Assembly (NCBI GenBank): GCA_001770935.1
Contig: MESI01000030.1
Location: 1 to 34,466 of the forward strand
DNA: 34,466 bases
Direction: 5' to 3'
Source of the DNA: Burkholderiales bacterium RIFCSPLOWO2_12_FULL_61_40
GTDB lineage: Bacteria > Pseudomonadota > Gammaproteobacteria > Burkholderiales > Burkholderiaceae_C
In this document: positions 7,518 through 15,500 of the stretch, one piece after another
Position numbering within the stretch: the stretch's first letter is position 1
How the letters are laid out: each line of letters begins with the position of its first letter
Notes under the pieces: generated by a model
What the model was told of the DNA's origin: nothing
The model's database searches: none
The model's input: the letters and a program-made list of their open reading frames with translations, nothing else
Made by a program: the position numbers and the translations under genes

Positions 7518-9236
7518 TCAGGCCACCTTGTCCTGAACCACGTCAGCACGCACCAGCCCCAGCCGATTCACCCCACTGACCAGCGCCTGGATGGAGGCGG
7601 TGACGATGTTGGTGTCCATGCCCACGCCAAAGCGCTCGGCCCCACCGCCTGCAGGGGTCAGCTCCAAAAAGGCACAAGCCTGGGCGTCACCGGCGTCGGT
7701 GCTGGCTTTGGTGGAGCGCTCTTCAAAACTGCGCACCTGCACCTTGACGCCAATCCCTTGCAGCGCATGCACCGCCGCGTCGATGGGGCCGTTGCCCTCG
7801 CCGCTGAGCAGCATGGGCTGGCCATTCACCTCCAGCGCCAGGCGGATGCCTTGCACATGGTGTTTGCCTTCCACACCGGCATGGTCAAACAGGTGGTGCT
7901 CCACGTAGCGGATGCTGGCTTGCGCGGGGCTGAGGTAGGTGGAGTCAAACAGGTTCCAGATGTCTTGCGCCGTCATCTCGCCGCCGTGGGTGTCGGTATG
8001 GGTTTGCACCTCGCCCGAAAACTCCACCTGCAGGCGCCGGGGCATAACCACGCCAAACTCAGCTTCCATCAAATAGGCCACGCCACCCTTGCCCGACTGG
8101 CTGTTGACGCGGATCACCGAGTCGTAGCTGCGGCCCACGTCCGCCGGGTCGATGGGCAGGTAGGGCACGTTCCACAGCGCACCGGGTTGTTGCACCGCAA
8201 AGCCTTTTTTGATGGCATCCTGGTGTGAGCCGCTGAAGGCCGTGAACACCAGGTCGCCCACATAGGGGTGGCGCGGGTGGATGGGCAACTGGTTGCAGTG
8301 TTCCACGGTGCGGGCCACGGCATTGATGTCGGAGAAATCGAGCCCCGGCGCCACACCCTGGGTGTAAAGGTTGAGCGCCAGCGTGACCACGTCCACATTG
8401 CCGGTGCGCTCGCCGTTGCCAAACAGGCAGCCTTCCACCCGGTCGGCGCCGGCCATCATGCCGAGTTCGGCGGCGGCCACCGCCGTGCCCCGGTCGTTGT
8501 GCGGGTGCAGGCTCAAAATGACGCTGTCGCGCCGCGCCAGGTTGCGGTGCATCCATTCGATCTGGTCGGCGTACACATTGGGCGTGGCCACTTCCACGGT
8601 GGCGGGCAAATTCAAAATAACCTTGTTGGTCGGCGTGACGCCCCACTCGGCGGTGACGGCATCGCACACGTCCCGCGCAAACTCCAGCTCGGTGGAGGTG
8701 AACACTTCGGGGCTGTACTGCAGCACCCATTCGGTGCCCGGCTGCTCGGCGGCCAGTTGTTTGATGAGGCGCACGGACGACACCGCCATCTCCAGCACCT
8801 CGGCCTGGCTCATGCCAAACACCACGTCGCGGAACACCGGCGCGGTGGCGTTGTACACATGCACGATGGCGCGGCGCGCGCCCACCAGCGACTCCATGGT
8901 GCGGCGAATCAGATGTTCACGCGACTGGGTGAGCACTTCGATGGTCACGTCCTCAGGAACATGGCCGCCTTCGATCAGGGTGCGCACAAAGTCAAAGTCG
9001 GTTTGCGAAGCGCTGGGGAAAGCCACTTCGATTTCCTTGAAACCCACGGCGCACAGGGTACGGAACATGCGCATCTTGCGGTCACCGTTCATGGGCTCGA
9101 ACAGCGACTGGTTGCCGTCGCGCAGGTCGGTGCTCATCCAGATGGGCGGCGCGGTGAGGGTGCGCGTTGGCCATTGGCGGTCGGCCAGTTGTACTGGGGG
9201 GAAGGCGCGGTATTTGGTGGCAGGGTTGGACAACAT
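7518..9236 (-). CDS. leuA: 2-isopropylmalate synthase LeuA (long, type-2 form)
   Basis: This 572-residue enzyme condenses acetyl-CoA with 2-oxoisovalerate to 2-isopropylmalate, the first committed step of leucine synthesis. The N-terminal TIM barrel carries DLRDGNQSL (37-45, metal-binding Asp) and HPHNDRG (244-250, metal-binding His pair). The C-terminal third has the allosteric leucine-binding domain, with [17 protein letters not shown] near its start and a [12 protein letters not shown] segment. Length and the opening [15 protein letters not shown] fit the long Corynebacterium-type LeuA. ATG at 9236 was chosen because AGGAA lies eight bases ahead; the longer open frame lacks a good site. 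It stands alone, without other leu genes. Confidence 0.95.
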   Translation of the reverse strand: MLSNPATKYRAFPPVQLADRQWPTRTLTAPPIWMSTDLRDGNQSLFEPMNGDRKMRMFRTLCAVGFKEIEVAFPSASQTDFDFVRTLIEGGHVPEDVTIEVLTQSREHLIRRTMESLVGARRAIVHVYNATAPVFRDVVFGMSQAEVLEMAVSSVRLIKQLAAEQPGTEWVLQYSPEVFTSTELEFARDVCDAVTAEWGVTPTNKVILNLPATVEVATPNVYADQIEWMHRNLARRDSVILSLHPHNDRGTAVAAAELGMMAGADRVEGCLFGNGERTGNVDVVTLALNLYTQGVAPGLDFSDINAVARTVEHCNQLPIHPRHPYVGDLVFTAFSGSHQDAIKKGFAVQQPGALWNVPYLPIDPADVGRSYDSVIRVNSQSGKGGVAYLMEAEFGVVMPRRLQVEFSGEVQTHTDTHGGEMTAQDIWNLFDSTYLSPAQASIRYVEHHLFDHAGVEGKHHVQGIRLALEVNGQPMLLSGEGNGPIDAAVHALQGIGVKVQVRSFEERSTKASTDAGDAQACAFLELTPAGGGAERFGVGMDTNIVTASIQALVSGVNRLGLVRADVVQDKVA

Positions 9237-9536
9237 GGGAAAAATTCCTAAAAAAAACAGGCACAGCACCAGTGCCCCTTATCCTAACCAGGGCGGCAAG
9301 GCATCGGATTGCGATGTACAAGCTTAAATTGATTAAAAATAGCAATAACAGCTAATTTATAAAGAATTTAAGCAATTATTGACCTTTCATTCATGCAACA
9401 CCGCAATTTCATTAACATCCCAAGCTCCAAACCCCAAGCAATATCCCTTCTGCGCACGGCATTGCCTCCTTCCCGGCCGACACGGGCAGGTGGATGGTGA
9501 AATAATCGCGGGTATTGAAGTACTAGGAATATTGAA
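9237..9536. other. AT-rich intergenic region between leuA and grxD
   Basis: This 300-base divergent region separates leuA (minus) from grxD (plus) and must hold both promoters. The part at 9320-9410 is notably AT-rich compared with its surroundings. I see no gene, RNA or strong operator in it. A leucine-containing open frame reaching upstream of leuA begins with TTG and has no ribosome binding site. Confidence 0.5.
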
Positions 9537-9860
9537 ATGAGCGACACCCAACAACGCATAGCCGAACTGGTAAAAACCAATGACGTGGTTCTCTTCATGA
9601 AGGGCAACGCCAGCTTTCCCCAGTGCGGCTTTTCCGGCCGGGCCATCCAGATTTTGAAAGCCTGTGGCCTGGACGCCAAAGGCATCACCACCGTCAACGT
9701 GCTCGAAGACGACGCCATCCGCGCCGGCATCAAGGAATACAGCAGCTGGCCCACCATCCCCCAGCTCTACATCAAGGGCGAGTTCATCGGCGGATCGGAC
9801 ATCATGATGGAAATGTACGAAAGCGGCGAACTGCAAACGACGCTGGCGCCCAAGGCCTGA
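9537..9860 (+). CDS. grxD: Monothiol glutaredoxin GrxD (Grx4)
   Basis: This 107-residue cytoplasmic protein has the monothiol CGFS active site at residues 30-33, in the usual context MKGNASFPQCGFSGRA. The WPTIPQLYIKGEFIGGSDI segment is the glutathione-binding cis-Pro and GG region. Monothiol glutaredoxins bind a [2Fe-2S] cluster with glutathione and partner with BolA/IbaG-type proteins in iron-sulfur cluster delivery. Length is standard. AGGAA upstream supports the ATG at 9537. A rho-independent terminator follows at 9877-9903, so this is probably a single-gene transcript. Confidence 0.96.
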   Translation: MSDTQQRIAELVKTNDVVLFMKGNASFPQCGFSGRAIQILKACGLDAKGITTVNVLEDDAIRAGIKEYSSWPTIPQLYIKGEFIGGSDIMMEMYESGELQTTLAPKA

Positions 9861-9876
9861 TTTTCTCCAGCCTTCC

Positions 9877-9903
9877 AAAAGCCACCTTCGGGTGGTTTTT
9901 TTT
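9877..9903 (+). terminator. Rho-independent terminator of grxD
   Basis: The sequence aaaagccacc-ttcg-ggtggttttt forms a ten-pair stem (one G-T pair) with a UUCG-type tetraloop. It continues into a run of eight T. It starts 16 bases after the grxD stop codon. Confidence 0.92.
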
Positions 9904-10032
9904 GTTTGAACGGGACCGCAAGCCGTGAAGTGCACACACAACATGGGGTTTTTATTGCATTAACAATTCGGTCAACTTGTGCTTCAATGGGGCTGTGGTG
10001 ATTGGTTCATAGTTATTGCACAGGAGGCCGTC

Positions 10033-11028
10033 ATGGAATCTCGCAACTCTGTACCGCAGTCCTCTCCCTTCCACCTCCCCGTAGCGCACATGCGCCGGGT
10101 GTTCCAGCCGGACGAGGTCGAGCGCAAGCTGGCCAAGCTCCAGGACCACGAGCACGACAACCTGCGCGCCACCTACCAGCGCATGCTGGAGCGGGGCCCC
10201 CAACGCTTCTCCGTCAAACCTTCGGGCATACCCGACATGGCAGATCTGTACCAGCTGCTGCCCAATTTCACCGAGGTGCTGGACGACATCAAGCGCCATG
10301 TCGCGCTGGCCCAGGACAGCCGGGACGCCCTGGAAGTCACCCCCATGTTGCTGCTGGGCCCTCCGGGCATCGGCAAAACCCACTTCGCCAGAAAACTCGC
10401 CGACCTGCTGGGCACCGGCATGAGCCTGGTGCCCATGGGTTCGATGACGGCGGGCTGGCTGCTGTCGGGCTCCTCCTCGCAATGGAAAGGCGCCAAACCC
10501 GGCAAAGTGTTTGAGTCGCTGGTGGACGGCGAATACGCCAACCCGGTGATCGTGGTGGACGAAATTGACAAGGCCAGCGCCGACGCGCAGTACGACCCGA
10601 TGGGCGCGCTGTACAGCCTGCTGGAGCACGACACCGCCCAAAGTTTCACCGACGAGTTTGCCGAGGTGGCCATTGACGCCAGCCAGGTGATCTGGGTCAC
10701 CACCGCCAACGACGAGCGCGCCATTCCCGCGCCCATTCTGAACCGCATGAACGTGTTCACCGTGGCGGCACCATCCCTGGAAGCCGCCCGCCAGATTGCC
10801 CGCAACCTGTACCAAAGCATCCGCAGCGAACACGGCTGGGGCGAACGCTTTGCGCCCGAGCCCCGCGACGATCTGCTGGACCAGCTCAGCCAGCTGGCCC
10901 CGCGCGACATGCGCCGCGCGCTGATGACCGGGTTTGGCAACGCGCGGCTGGGTTCACGCCATGAAATTACAGCTGCGGACCTGCCCAAGGCGGCGGGGAA
11001 GAAGGGGACTATGGGGTTTTTGCAGTAG
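10033..11028 (+). CDS. Lon-type AAA+ ATPase lacking a protease domain
   Basis: This 331-residue protein has a full AAA+ module: Walker A GPPGIGKT (109-116), Walker B VIVVDEID (172-179), sensor-1 Asn in VTTAND (226) and an arginine-finger candidate R238 in PAPILNRMN. The wording around Walker B, YDPMGALYSLLEHD and IPAPILNRM, is close to the ATPase part of Lon. The Lon substrate domain and the Ser-Lys protease domain are absent. It therefore probably remodels proteins or complexes rather than degrading them. GGAGG at 10023-10027 supports the ATG at 10033. A diverged second copy of its last 43 codons occurs at 11914-12042, beyond the MntA/HepT pair. Its substrate is unknown. Confidence 0.82.
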   Translation: MESRNSVPQSSPFHLPVAHMRRVFQPDEVERKLAKLQDHEHDNLRATYQRMLERGPQRFSVKPSGIPDMADLYQLLPNFTEVLDDIKRHVALAQDSRDALEVTPMLLLGPPGIGKTHFARKLADLLGTGMSLVPMGSMTAGWLLSGSSSQWKGAKPGKVFESLVDGEYANPVIVVDEIDKASADAQYDPMGALYSLLEHDTAQSFTDEFAEVAIDASQVIWVTTANDERAIPAPILNRMNVFTVAAPSLEAARQIARNLYQSIRSEHGWGERFAPEPRDDLLDQLSQLAPRDMRRALMTGFGNARLGSRHEITAADLPKAAGKKGTMGFLQ

Positions 11029-11056
11029 GGCGTGCCCAAGGCTTGAGGCCGTCTGT

Positions 11057-11135
11057 TTTTCGGTCAGAAATTTATGAAGAATCGGCCTTAAGCCCTTGCA
11101 GGATTTGCGTAAGCAGCTACGAATAACGTAGCAAA
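11057..11135 (-). repeat. Dispersed repeat copy B, downstream of the AAA gene
   Basis: On the minus strand this reads TTTGCTACGTTATTCG, TAGCTGCTTACGCAAATCC, TGCAAGGGCTTAAGGCC and an AT-rich tail. It is closest to copy C at 12116-12193 (about 80 percent by eye, including the tail). Both B and C lie just behind the two copies of the ATPase 3' end, which suggests they were duplicated together. Confidence 0.8.
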
Positions 11136-11254
11136 TGCATTAGTGAAGGGACATCAAATGCAGCATTTTTTGCCGCGTATGCATGCGGCCATCGCCCTGT
11201 TTTCATGACCTTGCAATCAACCCCGCTCTGCAAGTAGCCGAGACAAATCTACTT

Positions 11255-11560
11255 TCAAGCTGTCAAGATCACCGATGGCCGTGAGTAGACGATTTCATCG
11301 TCCACGGAGTCATACCCGTGAATGATGCGATTACGCAGGTCAATGGCCAGTTTCAAATTGGCCACCGATTTGACCCAAGTGGGCTCCAGCTTCGCCAACC
11401 GCGAACAAGCCTCCCCAAGAATCTCCAGTTGCCGCTCCACGGCCGAACGACGCATCTTGTCAGCAACATATTCGACCAATGAGACGCCCTTGACAAAGTC
11501 ACCGACCGAATCGATGGCGCCCAAGGCATCAACCAGCAACTTAGGGGTTTTGTCGGTCAT
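11255..11560 (-). CDS. hepT: HepT-like HEPN toxin with frameshifted C-terminus
   Basis: The intact frame gives 101 residues with the HEPN signature RX4HXY: R76, H81 and Y83 in LRNRIIHGYD. HepT toxins are RNases or RNA-targeting proteins silenced by AMPylation on that tyrosine by the partner MntA. The gene overlaps mntA by 20 bases. After YDSVDDEIVYS the frame runs into an unlikely tail and stops. In the next frame, from about 11282 down to 11217, the DNA encodes TAIGDLDSLKVDLSRLLAER, which is the expected C-terminal helix of the family. One missing base (or two extra) near 11280-11287 explains this. The toxin is therefore probably damaged, unless this is a sequencing error. Confidence 0.82.
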   Translation of the reverse strand: MTDKTPKLLVDALGAIDSVGDFVKGVSLVEYVADKMRRSAVERQLEILGEACSRLAKLEPTWVKSVANLKLAIDLRNRIIHGYDSVDDEIVYSRPSVILTA

Positions 11561-11858
11561 AAATGACGGTGCGGCTGCTGTTCACAGCCTGCAAAAAATA
11601 CGGGTTGCGGATGTAGCGCGGATTCACCAGATCCACATGGCGGCCCAACAATAGTTCAAGGGCATCGGCCAACTCGGTCCAGCGCTTTGCGCGCGAACCC
11701 GGGATTTGCGTGTCCAATTCCACCAGAAAATCAAAGTCGCTGGAGTCGGAATTGAATTCCGCACCGGTCGCCGAGCCAAACAGTTCCAGATGGGCAACGC
11801 CATGCCTTTCGCATAGCGCGGCAATCTTGGGCAACTGAGAGGCCAGTGAAATGTGCAT
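11541..11858 (-). CDS. mntA: MntA-like minimal nucleotidyltransferase antitoxin
   Basis: This 105-residue protein has the nucleotidyltransferase motif G28S29 followed by D41xD43 in LFGSATG...DFDFLVEL, plus the following WTELADALELLLGRHVDLV and the C-terminal RTVIYD typical of small MNT antitoxins. In characterised pairs MntA AMPylates HepT and neutralises it. ATG at 11858 was chosen. A TTG at 11876 in the same frame is possible, and neither has a strong ribosome binding site. All key residues look intact, unlike its HepT partner. The pair lies between the two copies of the ATPase 3' end. Confidence 0.88.
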   Translation of the reverse strand: MHISLASQLPKIAALCERHGVAHLELFGSATGAEFNSDSSDFDFLVELDTQIPGSRAKRWTELADALELLLGRHVDLVNPRYIRNPYFLQAVNSSRTVIYDRQNP

Positions 11859-11913
11859 TGGGGAATTATCAAACAAATCCTATCGGGTGGGGCGAGGGCA
11901 TTGCATCTGGGCC

Positions 11914-12042
11914 CCACGCGACATGCGCCACGCACTGATGACCGGCTTCGACAATGCCCGGCTGGATTCACGCGGTGAAATCACAGAGGCGGGCCTGCCC
12001 AAGGCGGCCGAAAAGAAGGGGGCGATGGTTTTTTTGCAGTAG
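11914..12042 (+). pseudogene. Remnant: second copy of the 3' end of the Lon-type AAA gene
   Basis: This stretch encodes APRDMRHALMTGFDNARLDS, then RGEITEAGLPKAAEKK, then FLQ and a stop. It matches the last 43 residues of the ATPase at 10033-11028 (APRDMRRALMTGFGNARLGS and so on). Identity is about 80 percent at both DNA and protein level by eye, too low for a recent target-site duplication. The open frame upstream is unrelated to the ATPase and overlaps the start of mntA. It is probably what is left of a tandem paralogue whose 5' part was replaced by the mntA/hepT pair. Confidence 0.82.
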
Positions 12043-12115
12043 CGCGGGGGCGGGCTTATGCAAGGGAGCCAGTCCGCTGCGGGGATGATCGGTCGAACGA
12101 CGGAAGGCTGACGAT

Positions 12116-12193
12116 TTTTCCGTGAAAATTTATAAAAAATCAGGCTGTAGCCCTTGTAGGATATGCGTAAGCAGCTATGAATACCGTAGCAAT
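12116..12193 (-). repeat. Dispersed repeat copy C
   Basis: On the minus strand this reads ATTGCTACGGTATTCA, TAGCTGCTTACGCATATCC, TACAAGGGCTACAGCC and an AT-rich tail ending AAATTTTCACGG. It is the sister of copy B and lies 73 bases behind the ATPase 3' remnant. Confidence 0.8.
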
Positions 12194-12261
12194 TGCATGG
12201 CTCAAAGGAAATCCGTCCGTTACTGGCGGCACCCAATTTCCAGCGCCCACAGGCAGGTTGA

Positions 12262-12346
12262 GTTAAGGTTTATACGACGCCCACCCTCGTCAGTGGGCAA
12301 AGCGATGTTCATCGCCTGCACGGGCGGGCATCCTATAAACCTTAAC
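12262..12346. repeat. Compound inverted repeat, 85 bp, with two inner hairpins
   Basis: The outer arms GTTAAGGTTTATA (12262-12274) and TATAAACCTTAAC (12334-12346) are perfect 13-bp inverted repeats. Pairing can continue inward imperfectly (gacgcccaccc with gggcgggcatc). Two further hairpins lie inside: GCCCAC/GTGGGC (12279-12284 with 12293-12298) and GCGATG-tt-CATCGC (12302-12315). The outer stem with two inner hairpins could fold as a cloverleaf. It is convergent to the end of the SIR2 gene and has no T-run, so it is not a simple terminator. Confidence 0.72.
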
Positions 12347-12574
12347 TGTTGCTGTCCTTCACCGGCCACCCTCCAAACAGCGGCAGAGGCCGTATTACAC
12401 CCATTCGCAGGGCAGGTGGCGGCCCGAGTTCAACGAAAGGTCGAGGGTGACACATACGCCGCTCATCGAGAGGACCGCGCGAACCTCTGCGATCCGATGG
12501 ATCGAACATTGGCGCTACCGACCAGGGTTTGGTCATCATGGTGCGCGACCATCAGCGGCCAAATTACCCTGTTT

Positions 12575-15500
12575 TCATATGCCCCGCCTACGCGAATACT
12601 CTCGGAGCCGCAGGTAACGAGCATCTTGCGCAAGAATTGGAGCGGCCTGCACGATCTCGTCTAGGCATAGACCCAACTCCCGAGGCGCCCACTGTTGGTC
12701 GGCAATCACCGCATTTAGCAGCAGCAAGGAGTCCAGGGGGAACCGTCTGCACAAACTCGATTCGTGCAACAGGTGTACGACGTAGTCCGGGTGTTCGATC
12801 GGTTGCAGCCAGTCCTGCACCGCAGTCAATGCCGCCGGAAACTCGCCTCGGGCAGCAATGACCAACCGGGTCAAGGACTCGGCGATCCGCGGAGTAGCCA
12901 AGTCGCGGGACTTTGGCCAAATCTGTTTCCAGAAAGGCTGAGCACGATTTCTCCAATAGTCCTCACGCTGGTCGGCTGCACCTTCAAGCGCCTGGGAGAG
13001 CGCCTGCGCGGACTCCTCCAATCCTTCTTGTGGAAGCGCATCAATAGCAGATCGGAACTCATCTACGGTGTATCCCTCGGTCGGGCCCAATGCCGCGTAG
13101 GTCAGGAACGCGGAGAATTGCTGGCGATGCTCGCCAAGGTCAGCATAGTGGTTTGCGCTTTCCAGGAACTGAGGCTTGAAGGCAATGAGCAAGGGCTGAT
13201 ACAAGCGGGGGGACCACAGGAAGCCTTCCCACGCAGATTTTGCTTCGGCCGAATTGCTCCAACTAAAAAGTGGTAAAAGGTATTGCTCAGTCCACGGGCG
13301 ATCCACGCGGAAAAATGCGATCAGCCGCGAACCCAGCAGTACCCGGCCGTGGCGGAATCGGTCCACCTGCACGTCGCACAGTGTGGTGAACATGGGCTTG
13401 ATGTCAGCTGGAAGCAGATCGTTGTCGTTCGGGTTCTGTTTGAACCACAGGTTGATTAGGGCCTGCCCAACATGCCCGACAGGGTGGTTAATGGCTTCCG
13501 TGACAGGTTGGTCAATTGGTTCGCCGTTGCGCGTCATTCCAGTACCCGCATCAATCGGCAGCGCCAGCACGCGGCGACAGAGGTCCAGCAGTATGTTCTC
13601 GTGGCGGTTGATCGATTTGGATACTGCTTCCATCCACCACGTAACACCGTGGGCAATCTCCTGAAGTACGGCATCGGGCATGGTCTGCACCAGCGGTGCG
13701 GCGTATCGCCAGGAGCGTAACAACATGCCTTCTTCGGCCCAAGCCTGCAGTGCCTCGCGCCATCGACCAGCGGGCCACATGCCATCTCGTGCCAGATCGC
13801 ATAGCGCCGTCAGACTGTGGAAAAAGCGCGTGCGGCAAACGTCACGCCACGTATCTTCGTAGAAAGGCCGCTGTTCGGGCGTCGGCTTTGTGAGCCATTG
13901 CACCAGCTCCTGCCGCTTACGGGGAGCAATGTCGACGTCCCGGCTGTCCTCGTAGTCCGGATCGCCAGTACCACTCATCCAGTGTGAGAACTCGTCACGC
14001 TCATTAGTCGCCAACTGCCATTGCGGGTAGGCATTGGATATTTCCGCAAAGCGTGTCGCTGCGGGCGCTCCCAGTGCGAGGCCCGATGTGGTCAGCTTGG
14101 CCAGATGCAGCCAGACGGAGCGGGCCACCAAGTCTTGCCACCGATCTGCTTCCAGATCATCCCGGTACATCTCGCGTGGCGGACCCGCCAAGATGGCTGC
14201 TTCCAGTTGTTCCTGAGCGGCTCCTGCCAAACGCCGCCCCTGCAGAACGAACAACCTGAACACCTCCCGCCCCGTATCTGTGGACCACAGCCACCACGCG
14301 CCTTCGGTCAGCAGCCAATCCACCCACTGCTCGGGCGGGATGCAACCTTCCTGACTGGCGGCAAACAGGACCAGGCGTTTGAAGGCGGGATAAGGCATTT
14401 CAAACCAGCTCTGCGCGATTCGTGTCGCGCGCGCACTGTCGATGGCGCGAACCGCCAGCCACGCATCGCGCAGCAATTCGATCAGGCTTACCCAATCACG
14501 GAATCCTCGGTTCTGCCAGTGGGGCGTAATGGAGGGCAGATCCCAGTGTGATCGGTCGCTGCGATCGTCAGCCTTGCCCAGCTCGCGCAACAGGTCAAGC
14601 GCATCACGCAATAGCTGTTGGAAATCTTCCAAAAGGAGCGGCAGGGCCGATGTCCAGTGCTCGTCAGCCAAGTCGCGCAGAGCGGAATGCACGTGATCAG
14701 CGGCCAGCACGAGTTCCCAGTCCACCAATTGCTTGATCCGCGTGGGTTCGTCAGCGCTGTTCGAGTCGTCGCCCCCCCAGCGAAACGGCTTCTTCAACAC
14801 CACCTTGGGTGCGAGCAAATCGCGCAATTCCAGACGTAGCGTGGTAGTCAAACCTTCCCGCCTAAGACGTCCTTTCCAGCGATACAGATCGGGATCGTGC
14901 CACGGTGATTTCACCCGGTCACTGAGCAGTAGGCGCCACAAGGTGCGCATCAGGGGGCCAGGAATGGCCTTGGGGGCGTGCAAGCGGATTTCATCCAGCT
15001 CGGAGGTTTTGCCATCACGCTCCAGTGAAGCAAAGCGATCCAGTTCGTGCTCGATCAGCCACGGCCAACGGTCGTGCAACTGTCCACCACGTTCCGCAAT
15101 CCAGATGACCAGCCTCGGGTCATCCAGGTGGCGCACCAGCCAGCGGGCCAGATGGAACATCACGTCATCCCACTGGCTGCCGGTGGCACCTCCGGAGGCC
15201 AGCAGCATCGGCGGTGCGCGGTCATAGGGCGCAGGCCGTCGAACCAAGCTAAAGCGCAGCTTGGTGTCCACTTCGTCTTGGGGCGGCACGCCAAGTCGGG
15301 CCAGATCGCCGTGCCCGAAACGCTCGTGCGCGAAGGGCTCCAGCAGCCAGTCCAGTGAAGGGGCAGGATTGAAGTCGGCGAAACGTTTCGCCGGTAAGCC
15401 CGATTGATCCGACAAAGCCCATAGCATCCGCCCGACGAAATCGTCCTGCCGCGTGCTGTCCTGCGGCCGTGCCAAGGCGTGCTTGACAATGATGGCTTCT

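Larger units (their letters stand above)
12043..12574. other. Gene-poor stretch holding repeat C and a long inverted repeat
   Basis: No convincing coding region is seen between the ATPase remnant and the end of the SIR2 gene. The identifiable contents are repeat copy C (12116-12193) and a compound inverted repeat (12262-12346). The part from 12350 to 12574 shows no recognisable gene; it might be debris of a mobile element, but I cannot name one. Confidence 0.5.

Noticed and set aside
9082..9345. Leucine-containing open frame ahead of and into leuA, possible attenuator leader peptide
   Set aside because: It begins with TTG, has no ribosome binding site, runs far into leuA, and no terminator/antiterminator hairpin pair with a T-run is visible.
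12350..12574. Possible insertion-sequence remnant behind the SIR2 gene
   Set aside because: No transposase motif, paired terminal repeat or target duplication could be shown; only vague resemblance.
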